Shown: positions 25,418 to 34,339 of the stretch, in pieces | Layout: each line of letters starts with the position of its first letter | How positions within the stretch are numbered: the stretch's first letter is position 1 | Position numbers and translations under genes: made by a program | Notes under the pieces: generated by a model | The model's input: only the letters and a program-made list of their open reading frames with translations | Told to the model about the DNA's origin: nothing | The model's database searches: none | Assembly (NCBI RefSeq): GCF_004053875.1 | Contig: NZ_SBIP01000006.1 | Location: 124,001-188,000, forward strand | Length of the DNA: 64,000 nt | From: Neorhizobium lilium | GTDB lineage: Bacteria > Pseudomonadota > Alphaproteobacteria > Rhizobiales > Rhizobiaceae | Direction: 5' to 3'

Positions 25418-26265
25418 ATGAACTGGGATGATCTCCGCCACTTCAGTGCCTTGGCTTCGGCCGGTTCCCTCTCCGCCGCAGCACGGATGCTGGCGGTCGA
25501 ACACGCAACCGTTGCCCGACGCATCGCTCCGCTGGAAGAATTTCTGGGTATCGCACTTGTCGATCGGCGCGGTCGGCGCTGGACCTTGACGGTAGAGGGT
25601 GAGCGGATTGCCGCCATCGCGGGCAAGATGGAAGCTGAAGCACGCGCTGTCCAAAGAGCCGCCGATGGTGCCCGTTCCGAATTATCCGGAACTGCCACGA
25701 TCAGCGCTCCGCCCGCCCTGGCTGTTCAACGTCTCACCGCCCCATTGGTCGAACTGCAAAATCGCCATCCACACCTGATAATCAGGATCATCGGCGAAGC
25801 CCGCATTTCTTCTCTCGATCGAGGGGAAGCGGACATCGCTATCCGCTTGAGCCGCCCGGAAGATGGCGATCTGACAATCACCAAGCTGGGAAAGATCGTT
25901 TTCCGGCTCTACGCCAGTCGCGACTATCTGGCTGCAACCACCGAAGACAACTGGCGTTTCGTTGGCTATGACGGGGCATTGGCGCGCGCTCCGCAACAGG
26001 CAGCGATCGAGGATTCGCGGCCGGTCGAGCGTTCTCATTTTACGCCAGCAGTCTGGAGATACAGCAGGCAGTAGTTCGCGCTGGCGCAGGCATTGCCGCG
26101 CTGCCGGATTTTATGGGCATGTCTGACGCGAAACTGGTCCCGGCCCGCCCAGGCATTCCGCTCATGTCCCGAGACATCTGGCTTGTGGTGCATTACGATC
26201 TCAAACGCTCAGCCCCCGTGAAAGTCGTTTCACAACGAGTGCGTGAGATATTCAGAACAGCGTGA
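25418..26265 (+). pseudogene. LysR-family regulator with a single frameshift
   Basis: The frame from 25418 encodes a LysR protein (MNWDDLRHFSALASAGSLSA, VEHATVARRIAPLEEFLGIA, effector domain to SRPVERSHF) and then runs into a premature end at 26074. The C-terminal continuation is intact in the next frame from about 26038: FYASSLEIQQAVVRAGAGIA, ALPDFMGMSDAKLVPARPGI, through DLKRSAPVKVVSQRVREIF and a TGA at 26263. One indel near the CATTTTACG run at ~26037-26045 explains it. Same decay state as its divergent partner, the quinone oxidoreductase. Confidence 0.85.
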
Positions 26266-26305
26266 AAGAATTTGGTTATGGGAAGAGTTCAGAATTTTCG
26301 TGAAG

Positions 26306-26809
26306 TCAGGAATTTTGCGAACGCTTCGCCATCCACTCTGCCATCATAGGTCCGCTATCGGCGGCATACCGATCTTCCAGCACTTCAGACTGCACAATGC
26401 GGTCTGCCCGGAAATGACGGTAATCTTCGCGAAGCTCGCACCAGGCGGCAATCAAGGTTACATCGACATAGTAAATCGTGGCGATAGGCCAGATCGTGCG
26501 CCGTGATCGACGCCCTTGCTCGTCGATGTAAGTGATGGTGATTTTGCGACACGACCGAATTGCATTCCGGACGTCGAGCAGTTCGATCCCTTCGGGTCGC
26601 ACGGCATCTCCCTCCGAGACATAGAAACGGGGTGATGCGAGATAGGAACGCAGTTCCTTCGGGACGATATGCTGAAGCTTGCTCAGAACACTTTCGGCTG
26701 CCTCCTGCAATTTCGGATCGCGGATGCGATGAACGAGATTTGCTCCGACCGTGATGGCTTCGATTTCCTCCATTGTGAACATCAGGGGCGGGAGATCAAA
26801 CCCCTTTCT
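26306..26809 (-). pseudogene. WYL-domain (YafY-like) transcriptional regulator, N-terminus lost at IS junction
   Basis: The minus-strand frame holds LRKGFDLPPLMFTMEEIEAI, TVGANLVHRIRDPKLQEAAE, then the WYL ligand-binding domain (RKITITYIDEQGRRSRRTIW, PIATIYYVDVTLIAAWCELR, EDYRHFRADRI). The N-terminal HTH of this ~230-residue family is absent: the similarity stops at the left inverted repeat of the IS element, and the remaining upstream residues of the open frame come from IS sequence. It cannot bind DNA in the normal way. Confidence 0.82.
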
Positions 26810-26884
26810 TAGGGTCCGGACCCAATAATTGGTTTCCTTGCACATTTCGACGTGATTCAATCGCCTGAGCAAGGAGGCGATTTC

Positions 26885-27313
26885 ATGTCTGATTTCTTTT
26901 GGTTTTCCGATGCGCAGTGGGAGCGAATAGAGCCGCTTTTACCGACAGATGTGCGAGGCAAGCCGCGCGTTGATGACCGCCGGGTCTTGAGCGGGATTGT
27001 CCATGCGCTGCGCTGTGGTGGCCGCTGGGCGGATTGCGCAGATGTCTATGGACCGAAGAAGACACTCTACAACCGCTTTGTCCGGTGGTCCGAACGCGGC
27101 ATCTGGGAGGACATCTTCAGTGCGCTGGCAGGGGCCGATGATGCACCGGACCGGCTGTTCATCGACAGCAGTTGCATCAAGGTCCACCACCGCTGTGCAG
27201 GTGGAGGAAAAGGGGGGCCTTGGCTCATGGTATCGGCCGCACCAAAGGTGGACGGAATACCAAGCTCCATGCAGTCTGCGACACCAAAGGCCGCCCTCAC
27301 GTCCTGCTCCTGA
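26885..27313 (+). CDS. IS427-like transposase, N-terminal frame (orfA)
   Basis: Starts MSDFFWFSDAQWERIEPLLP after AAGGAGG; contains RVDDRRVLSGIVHALRCGGR and YGPKKTLYNRFVRWSERGIW of the IS5-family N-terminal domain and the first catalytic segment FIDSSCIKVHHR. The zero frame is useful only up to GGGKGG; a -1 shift on GGAAAAGGGGGG (27205-27217) moves into orfB. Confidence 0.83.
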   Translation: MSDFFWFSDAQWERIEPLLPTDVRGKPRVDDRRVLSGIVHALRCGGRWADCADVYGPKKTLYNRFVRWSERGIWEDIFSALAGADDAPDRLFIDSSCIKVHHRCAGGGKGGPWLMVSAAPKVDGIPSSMQSATPKAALTSCS

Positions 27314-27642
27314 CGCCTGGAAACGTCCACGATTGCAAGGTTGCAAGGCTCTGTATCGAAGCTCTGCCACCCGCCGCCGAACTCGTCGCCGACAAAGGTT
27401 ATGACAGCCAGGCTCTGCGCGAGTGGCTCAACGAGCGTGGTACCCAGGCCGTCATCCCGCCGCGCAAGAACCGCAAAATCCAGTACGAATACGACAAGGC
27501 CACCTACAAGCAGCGCAACGTCATCGAGCGTATGTTCTGTCGCCTTAAGGACTGGCGTCGCATCGCAACTCGCTTCGACCGCAACATCAGAAACTTCATG
27601 GGCGCAATCGCACTCGCAGCTACCGTCATCTGGTGGTTGTGA
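27172..27642 (+). CDS. IS427-like transposase, C-terminal frame (orfB)
   Basis: After the shift point the product reads GALAHGIGRTKGGRNTKLHA, LVADKGYDSQALREWLNERG (second catalytic aspartate), VIPPRKNRKIQYEYD and the C1 signature YKQRNVIERMFCRLKDWRRI with the last catalytic glutamate, ending near the right terminal repeat. The reading frame is uninterrupted, so the element may still move. Confidence 0.83.
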   Translation: MHQGPPPLCRWRKRGALAHGIGRTKGGRNTKLHAVCDTKGRPHVLLLTPGNVHDCKVARLCIEALPPAAELVADKGYDSQALREWLNERGTQAVIPPRKNRKIQYEYDKATYKQRNVIERMFCRLKDWRRIATRFDRNIRNFMGAIALAATVIWWL

Positions 27643-27654
27643 GTCCGGACCCTA

Positions 27655-28113
27655 GATCTCCAATCGATAGTTGATCCCCGGCCAGAAAACTGTGCATTCC
27701 CAGCGCGGCGTCGATAATGGCGCATGGCTCTATCAGCTCCGCGATTGCCGCCTCGCGCTCGGCGCCTTCTGCAGATCGCATAAGCGTGAGAACTTTCAGA
27801 AAGAAAGTCAGGCTTCCCCAGTCCATCCACCGGTCAGAACGCGCGCGTTCACCGGCATTACTTGACCACAGTTTTCCGTCGCCATAGCGCGCGGCCAGAT
27901 AGCGGAAGATCGCGTTGGATTCCCAGAGGACATCGTCGCCATCCACAAGCACCGGGATCAGGCCGTTCGGATTCATCGCCAGATAGGCTGGCTCGCGGTT
28001 TTGTCCGAACGGTCCTGCGACATCGGTGCGCTGGTGCTCCAGACCAAGTTCGCCGAGGGCCCACATGACCTTGGCAACATTCGAGGAGTTAGGCGACCGT
28101 ATACGGTGATCAT
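27655..28113 (-). pseudogene. Glutathione S-transferase, C-terminus lost at IS junction and 5' frameshift
   Basis: The minus-strand reading contains SSNVAKVMWALGELGLEHQR, MNPNGLIPVLVDGDDVLWES, NAIFRYLAARYGDGKLWSSN and LAGDQLSIGDL, a standard GST through the start of its last helices; then the IS repeat begins and the remaining ~20-30 residues are gone. A plausible start ATG at 28113 (MITVYGR) is in a different frame from the SSNVAK segment, implying a one- or two-base indel near 28092. Two independent lesions, so inactive. Confidence 0.8.
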
Positions 28114-28145
28114 GCTTTACTTCCTTCCTGATGATGATTGACTGA

Positions 28146-29381
28146 CTAAGCGCGGTGGGGCCGGCCCGCGAGACGAAGGCTGAACAGGTTGAGCATGGCA
28201 GCAGCAAACACGACCGGGAGCACCACATAATTGACGGCGTCCCAGCCAGCCGACGACAGTAGCGCGCCGGAGGATACCGAGCCGCATGCCACCACGGCAA
28301 ACATCAAAAAGTCGTGCAGACCCTGAACTTTTGGACCTTCGTTCGGCGCGTGGCAGGTGGCCAGCATCGTCGTGGCGCCGAAGAAGGCGAAGTTCCAGCC
28401 GATGCCGAGCAGGCAGAGCGCTATCCAGAAATTGGCAAGCGCTATCCCGCCGAGGCCAGCGACGGCACCGGCAGCCATGATTGTCAGCCCAAAAATCATC
28501 ACCGGCTGATGGCCGAACCGCTGGATCAACTTGCCGGTGACGAAGCTTGGCGCGAACATCCCCAGCACATGCCACTGAATGCCGAGCGCGGCCTCGGTCG
28601 GCGAGAAGCCGCAATAGACCATCGCCACCGGGCCTGCGGTCATCATGAAATTCATCATCGAATAGGCCGAGATCGACGTCGCCAGGGCAATGCGGAATCG
28701 CGGCGTCCGGGCGATCACACGGAGCGGGCGTCCCGTATCGCCACCGCGTTGCACGGGCGGCGGCAATCTCAGTCCCGAGAGCACCGGCAGGGCGACCAGG
28801 GCCATCATCGCCTGGGCGAGAAAGGCGCCGGCATAGGGAACCCCGGGTATCGCATCGCGGAACAGGATCGTCAGCTGAGGCCCGAGAACCGCAGCGCACA
28901 GCCCACCGACCAGCACCCACTGCAATGCGCCGGCGCGCTTTTCGGGCGTGGTGCCCTCCATCGCGGCGAAACGATAGCTCTGAACGCCGCTGGCATAGAT
29001 TCCGGCGATCAAGGTGCCGAGACAAAACATCAGAAATTGGCTGGTCCAGATGCCGAAGGCGGCGACCAGACCGGAGGTCATGCCCGCCAGCGTGCCGACC
29101 ATATAGGCCGGCCGCCGGCCGTAGCGGTTAAGCAGGGCCACCAGCGGGATCGTCCCCAGCGCCACGCCGACCGTGTAGGTCGACACCGCCAGCGTCGTCA
29201 AGGCGGGGGTCGGCGCCATCTGCTGGCCGACCAGACCACCGAGCGAGACAATCACCGGTGGGCTGGCCGCGCCAAGGGTCTGGGCGGCAAACAGCACGAC
29301 GACATTGCGCCGTTCCGGCGATGCCATGGAGGCGACCATGCGAGAAATCCGATCTAGCTGTTCTGTGAGATTTTCAGTCAT
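28146..29381 (-). CDS. MFS transporter
   Basis: A 411-residue major facilitator with about twelve hydrophobic segments. The A-motif-like loop is visible as LNRYGRRPAYMVGTLAGMTS between helices two and three, with a charged central loop (PPPVQRGGDTGRPLRVIAR). It resembles YxaM/CynX-like and multidrug exporters, but the substrate is not inferable. Coding is uninterrupted, in contrast to its neighbours, which are all decayed GST or regulator genes, so it is the only intact gene of this block. Confidence 0.88.
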   Translation of the reverse strand: MTENLTEQLDRISRMVASMASPERRNVVVLFAAQTLGAASPPVIVSLGGLVGQQMAPTPALTTLAVSTYTVGVALGTIPLVALLNRYGRRPAYMVGTLAGMTSGLVAAFGIWTSQFLMFCLGTLIAGIYASGVQSYRFAAMEGTTPEKRAGALQWVLVGGLCAAVLGPQLTILFRDAIPGVPYAGAFLAQAMMALVALPVLSGLRLPPPVQRGGDTGRPLRVIARTPRFRIALATSISAYSMMNFMMTAGPVAMVYCGFSPTEAALGIQWHVLGMFAPSFVTGKLIQRFGHQPVMIFGLTIMAAGAVAGLGGIALANFWIALCLLGIGWNFAFFGATTMLATCHAPNEGPKVQGLHDFLMFAVVACGSVSSGALLSSAGWDAVNYVVLPVVFAAAMLNLFSLRLAGRPHRA

Positions 29382-29392
29382 TCAGCAGTGAA

Positions 29393-29515
29393 CTACTCGC
29401 CCTTGCCGATGTCCCCCCGCTTGACGACTGGGGAGGCGCCAGTGCTTCCAAGCGGGATGGCGATCTTCAGCCCGTCCTGGGTCGGCCAGAAATAGAGCTC
29501 GACAGGGTGTTGCAC
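29393..29515 (-). pseudogene. Glutathione S-transferase (YfcG/YghU-like) N-terminal fragment
   Basis: A 40-codon frame from GTG 29515 reads VQHPVELYFWPTQDGLKIAI and ends PVVKRGDIGKGE before TAG. Compared with the intact GST at 3861 (IELYYWPTPNGWKISI and VDIGKGEQF), the TAG stands exactly at the Gln codon of GEQF, a CAG-to-TAG change. Nothing of the remaining ~190 residues follows; the MFS gene starts a dozen bases beyond. A short remnant of a second copy of this enzyme family. Confidence 0.72.
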
Positions 29516-29537
29516 GGTGCCGTCTTTCTAAAATGGG

Positions 29538-30462
<925 letters not shown>

Positions 30463-30476
<14 letters not shown>

Positions 30477-31461
30477 GAATGCGCTCCTCCTGGTTCTGGG
30501 CGCGGCAGCAGGTGGCGAGCCAGCCCTTTTCAACGGCTTCCAGCTTCGGCTGGCCGCCGTGACAGGGCGCAATCACATGCCTGCAGCGTGGCGCAAACGA
30601 GCATCCGGTGGCCTGCGCCGCCGAGGCGACGGAGCCCTTGATCTCGCTGAGGCGGTGGTTGGTGTAATGCCAGGCCCCCTCGCCGTTGCTGACCGAGGAA
30701 TTCAGCAGTCCCATCGAATAGGGATGCTGAGGCGCCGAGAAGAATTTCTGGACAGGTGCGGTCTCGACGATCCGGCCGGCGTACATGACCGCCACCCGAT
30801 CCGCCCATTGCGCGACGACACCCAGGTCGTGGGTGATCAGCAGCACTGCCATTGACAACTCGCGGCGCAGCTTGTCGAGCAGGTCCATGACCTGCGCCTG
30901 AATGGTCACGTCCAGCGCCGTGGTCGGCTCGTCGGCAATCAGCAGCGCCGGATTGCAAGCGACCGCCATGGCGATCATCACCCGCTGGCGCATGCCGCCG
31001 GAGAAGTTGTGCGGATACTGATCATAGCGCTTGTGCGGTTCGGTGATGCCGACCAGATCGAACAGTTCAAGCACGCGGGCCTTGGCAGCAGCTCTCGACA
31101 GATTCTGATGCTGACGGATGATCTCGGCAACCTGCACTCCGACAGTCAACACCGGGTTGAGCGAGGTCATCGGCTCCTGCAGGATCAGCGAAATTCCGTT
31201 TCCACGGATGCGCCGCAGTTCGCGCGGCGAGATGGTGGCGAGATCGGTGCCGTCAAAAATCACCTGGCCGTTCTGGATGCGGGCGCCGGGCGGCAGCAGC
31301 CGCATGATGGCAAAGGCGGTCAGCGACTTGCCGCAGCCGGACTCGCCGACCAGCGCCATCATCTCGCCCTTGTGGATTTCGAACGAAACACCGTGGACGG
31401 CTCTGGCGGCGGGAAATCCGATTGCCAGATCGAGAACTTCGAGAACAGGAACTGTCTTCAT
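30463..31461 (-). CDS. Dipeptide/oligopeptide-type ABC transporter, ATP-binding subunit (DppD-like)
   Basis: A 332-residue ATPase from MKTVPVLEVLDLAIGFPAAR. Walker A ALVGESGCGKSLTAFAIMRL, signature FSGGMRQRVMIAMAV, Walker B LLIADEPTTALD and the H-loop LITHDLGVVA are intact, and the C-terminal peptide-transporter domain has CSFAPRCRHVIAPC. The frame begins further upstream but this ATG matches the family and overlaps the end of the permease gene by 4 bp. Energises import with the DppF-like partner. Confidence 0.93.
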
Positions 31462-32372
31462 CGGTTGCTCTCCGAACGGGGATTGAGGATGTCGTTCAAG
31501 CCGTCGCCGACCAGATTGAGCGAAAGCACCGTGAGCGTGATCGCCGCCCCCGGCAGAGCCGTGACGAACCATTCGGTCCGCAGCAGCGAGCGGCCATCGG
31601 CAATCATCGATCCCCAACTGACGAGGTTTGGGTCGCCCATCCCCAGGAAGGACAGGCCGGCTTCCGTCAGGATCGCGTTGGCGGCCAGTACCGAGGTGGT
31701 AACGACGATCGGCGGCAATGCGTTCGGCAGGATCTCGCCGAAAATGATGCGGGTGGTGCTGTAGCCGAGGCTGCGCGCCGCCAGCACGAAATCGTTGCTG
31801 CGCAGCGTGCGGAACTCCGCTCGCACAAGACGCGCGACGGTCGGCCAGGTGGCGACCCCGATCGCCCCGGCGATGATCGGTAGCGATGGCCCGGAGATGG
31901 CGACAAGCACGATCACCAGCAGGAAGGTCGGCACGGTCTGGAACAGCTCGGTTATGCGCACCAGGATATCGTCGGCAATGCCACCGAAATAGCCGCCGAT
32001 GGCGCCGACGAGAATGCCGATCAATAGACCGACGCTCGCGGCAGAGACGCCAACGAGAAGCGACGCCTGCGCCCCATGCGCCAGGCCGCTGGCCAGGTCG
32101 GTACCGAGCGATCCGCTTCCCAGAGGATACTCGTTGTCGGTCAATGGCCAGGACAGCGGCAGAGTGACCATGTCACGCGGATCGCCGGGATACAGCACGC
32201 CGGCGCAGATCGCAATCAGCGCCACCGCCAGGAGAATGCTTGCGCCGATCAGGAACGGCAGGTTGTGGCGTACCGCGCGCCAGGCGCGCGAGCCGGTCTT
32301 TTTCTTGCGCGCAGGCGCTACACCTGGGGCAGCGGCGGTGGCGGACGGACGTGGGCTATGAGCGTTCATCAA
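31458..32372 (-). CDS. Dipeptide/oligopeptide-type ABC transporter permease (DppC-like)
   Basis: A 304-residue inner-membrane permease. It has a cytoplasmic N-terminus with a K/R-rich segment (ARKKKTGSRAWRAVRHNL), about six hydrophobic helices, and the EAA-type loop (GAIGVATWPTVARLVRAEFR) that docks with the ATPases. The OppC N-terminal domain precedes a BPD_transp_1 domain. Separated by only ~12 bp from the DppB-like gene upstream. Confidence 0.92.
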   Translation of the reverse strand: MMNAHSPRPSATAAAPGVAPARKKKTGSRAWRAVRHNLPFLIGASILLAVALIAICAGVLYPGDPRDMVTLPLSWPLTDNEYPLGSGSLGTDLASGLAHGAQASLLVGVSAASVGLLIGILVGAIGGYFGGIADDILVRITELFQTVPTFLLVIVLVAISGPSLPIIAGAIGVATWPTVARLVRAEFRTLRSNDFVLAARSLGYSTTRIIFGEILPNALPPIVVTTSVLAANAILTEAGLSFLGMGDPNLVSWGSMIADGRSLLRTEWFVTALPGAAITLTVLSLNLVGDGLNDILNPRSESNR

Positions 32373-32383
32373 AATTTCCCCGC

Positions 32384-33367
32384 CTAGCGCAGCTCGATCC
32401 GCGGATCGAGCCAGGATTGCAGAATGTCGACGATGACATTGGCCAGAATGACGAGCAGCGACGACAACAGCAGGATGCCGAGCAGGACTGCAAAGTCGCG
32501 ATTGATGACGCTGTCGAGTGCAAGACTGCCCATGCCCGGCCAGCCGAACACGGTCTCGATCACCATGGCGCCGCCCAGCATGTTGCCGAGATGCATGCCG
32601 GCCACCGTCGTCACCGGGATCAGCGCGTTACGAAGCGCATGGCGGAACTGCATGACGATCGGATGCAGCCCCTTGGCTGCCGCCGTGCGCATGAAATCCT
32701 GCTGCTGCACTTCCAGCATCGCCGAACGCGTCAGCCGCGCATAGATGGCGGCATAAAACAGAGACAGGGCCAATGCGGGCATCACCAGATAGCGCAGCCG
32801 GTCGATAAAATAGGCCCAGCCTTGATAGTTCGCGCCGATCGAGGCGCTGCCGTTGCTGGGCAGCCATCCGAGCTTGACCGAAAACAATACGATGGCCATC
32901 AGGCCGAGCCAGAAGCCCGGCATGGCATAGACGAAGATCAGCACCACCGAGATCAGCCGATCCGGCCATTTTCCAGCAAAGGCCGACATGATCCAGCCGA
33001 GCAGCACGCCGGTGACCAGCGCAAAGCCGAGCGCGGTCAGCACCAGCATCAGCGTATCCGGCAGCCGGCCGAGGATCAGCGTGGTGACCGGTGCGCCCAA
33101 TCGCGCGGATTTTCCAAGGTCGAGATGGATCAGATTGTTCAGGTAGACGAGAACCTGATCGAACAGTCCGAGATTGAGGCCAAGCCGCTCGCGCAGGGCC
33201 GCCATGGATTCGGCCGTTGCCGATCCGGCCTCCATCGCGATGGTATCGGCGACATCGCCCGGCAACATTTTCAGCAGCAGGAAATTCAGGACGACGATCC
33301 CGAGCATGGTCGGCACCGCCTGCGGCAGTGTTTTACTCAAGACCTTTACGACACGTCCAGCGGCCAT
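32384..33367 (-). CDS. Dipeptide/oligopeptide-type ABC transporter permease (DppB-like)
   Basis: A 327-residue permease with six predicted helices; the N-terminal VKVLSKTLPQAVPTMLGIVV and the EAA loop (YAAIYARLTRSAMLEVQQQD, FMRTAAAKGL) are characteristic of OppB/DppB. It is the first transporter gene of the minus-strand operon, 73 bp after the DsbA-like gene. The matching binding protein is encoded at 39073 on the other side of hyuAB. Confidence 0.93.
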   Translation of the reverse strand: MAAGRVVKVLSKTLPQAVPTMLGIVVLNFLLLKMLPGDVADTIAMEAGSATAESMAALRERLGLNLGLFDQVLVYLNNLIHLDLGKSARLGAPVTTLILGRLPDTLMLVLTALGFALVTGVLLGWIMSAFAGKWPDRLISVVLIFVYAMPGFWLGLMAIVLFSVKLGWLPSNGSASIGANYQGWAYFIDRLRYLVMPALALSLFYAAIYARLTRSAMLEVQQQDFMRTAAAKGLHPIVMQFRHALRNALIPVTTVAGMHLGNMLGGAMVIETVFGWPGMGSLALDSVINRDFAVLLGILLLSSLLVILANVIVDILQSWLDPRIELR

Positions 33368-33440
33368 TGCCGGTCTCCCTCACAATCATCGTGTGGAACG
33401 GTCGCCGGGTGGCGGCGACGCCACCCGGCAGCGTCGAAGA

Positions 33441-34055
33441 CTACTCGGCCGCCTGAACAGACGGGACCATTTCGCCGGAGAGATGCATTTTCAAAAAGGG
33501 GAGGCTGTCCTGGCCCCAATAGGGCTCGCCATCAAACACATAGGTCGGGCTTCCAAAAATCCCTTGATCGCGGGCGCGATCCAGATTCTGCTGCCACTTG
33601 GCCTGGACATCGGCATCCTGCTCGCGTGCCAGCAGGGCGGCGCCGTCAAAACCGGCGGAATCAGCGATTGCCTTGCGAACCTCGGCATTGCCGATGTCGT
33701 CGGCATGGCCCCACCAGCGCTCCTGCATCACGCCGACCAGCTTGATCCAATCCAGACCGTCCAGTTCGGCGGCGATGATCATGAAGGATGCGGGCACCCA
33801 GTCGGATGTCGGGCGATTGTCGAGCAGGATTGTCTTGCCGAGATGGCGCGCCCAGCGCAGCATCTCCTTCTGCCAGTAGGCCCGGCGGATGGCCGGGCGG
33901 TCCTTCGAGGCGATCGCGCCATTTTCTGCAATGATCGTGATCGGAAACGGGCGAACATCAAGCCCGTATTCGGCAACCAATGCCTGGAACCGCTCCAGGC
34001 CGAGATAGGCCCATGGCGAGCTGATGGAAAAATAATAGTCGACGACATTGCGCAT
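33441..34055 (-). CDS. DsbA-family thioredoxin-fold protein (HCCA isomerase/GST-kappa-like)
   Basis: A 204-residue protein opening MRNVVDYYFSISSPWAYLGL, which matches the 2-hydroxychromene-2-carboxylate isomerase/GST-kappa group: a serine replaces the CxxC cysteine and glutathione is the expected cofactor. The inserted helical domain (RRAYWQKEMLRWARHLGKTI) and the C-terminal IFGSPTYVFDGEPYWGQDSL, with its cis-proline, complete the fold. The start at 34055 follows GGAG; a GTG lies just before it. It is the first gene of the minus-strand operon that continues into dppB-C-D-F. Probably a glutathione-dependent isomerase or transferase; substrate unknown. Confidence 0.88.
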   Translation of the reverse strand: MRNVVDYYFSISSPWAYLGLERFQALVAEYGLDVRPFPITIIAENGAIASKDRPAIRRAYWQKEMLRWARHLGKTILLDNRPTSDWVPASFMIIAAELDGLDWIKLVGVMQERWWGHADDIGNAEVRKAIADSAGFDGAALLAREQDADVQAKWQQNLDRARDQGIFGSPTYVFDGEPYWGQDSLPFLKMHLSGEMVPSVQAAE

Positions 34056-34085
34056 CACTAAACTCCAAAGTTCTCATCAACAATT

Positions 34086-34098
34086 GAATAGATTCATT
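34086..34098. promoter_or_regulatory. TetR-type candidate box ahead of the DsbA-dpp operon
   Basis: GAATAGATTCATT lies 30 bp upstream of the DsbA-like start, in the divergent gap with hyuA. The same 13-mer with one substitution (GAATAAATTCATT) occurs at 38898-38910, in front of the TetR gene, and the half GGATTCATT recurs at 38991. Likely a shared binding site of the TetR protein. Confidence 0.5.
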
Positions 34099-34339
34099 CT
34101 TGTGTCAACGACATTGCTGAATTTTATTATTTGTCTTTCAAAACGCGTGGTTGATGGCGCTAATGTAATCATTTAGGCCCGTATTTTCGGCATCTAATGT
34201 GTTTAAAGGCTATTTAATCGGCATGAATTTATCTGCTTGCAATTTGTTCCTTTTGGTAGAACTATAAATGAAAGCGTTCATTATTTTTATCTGAATGAAC
34301 AGCTTCATACGCTTCCCAGAGCACTCGGCAAGGAATTTA

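Larger units (their letters stand above)
26812..27652 (+). mobile_element. IS5-family (IS427-like) insertion sequence at a deletion junction
   Basis: About 841 bp with inverted ends GGGTCCGGACCC (left) and GAGTCCGGACCC (right; its complement begins GGGTCCGGACTC), each flanked by TA. Two overlapping plus-strand frames encode the transposase. Genes on both sides are truncated at the IS ends: the WYL regulator has lost its start and the GST has lost its end. These are different genes, so the element marks a deletion or recombination between two copies rather than a simple insertion. Confidence 0.85.

Noticed and set aside
28314..29357. A 347-codon plus-strand open frame
   Set aside because: Exact antisense of the intact MFS gene; composition is that of a shadow frame with no membrane segments or domains.
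32240..33745. A 501-codon plus-strand open frame
   Set aside because: It runs antisense through dppC-dppB and the DsbA-like gene, is rich in Arg, His, Gln and Asp as expected for the complement of a GC-rich coding strand, and shows no family-like motif.
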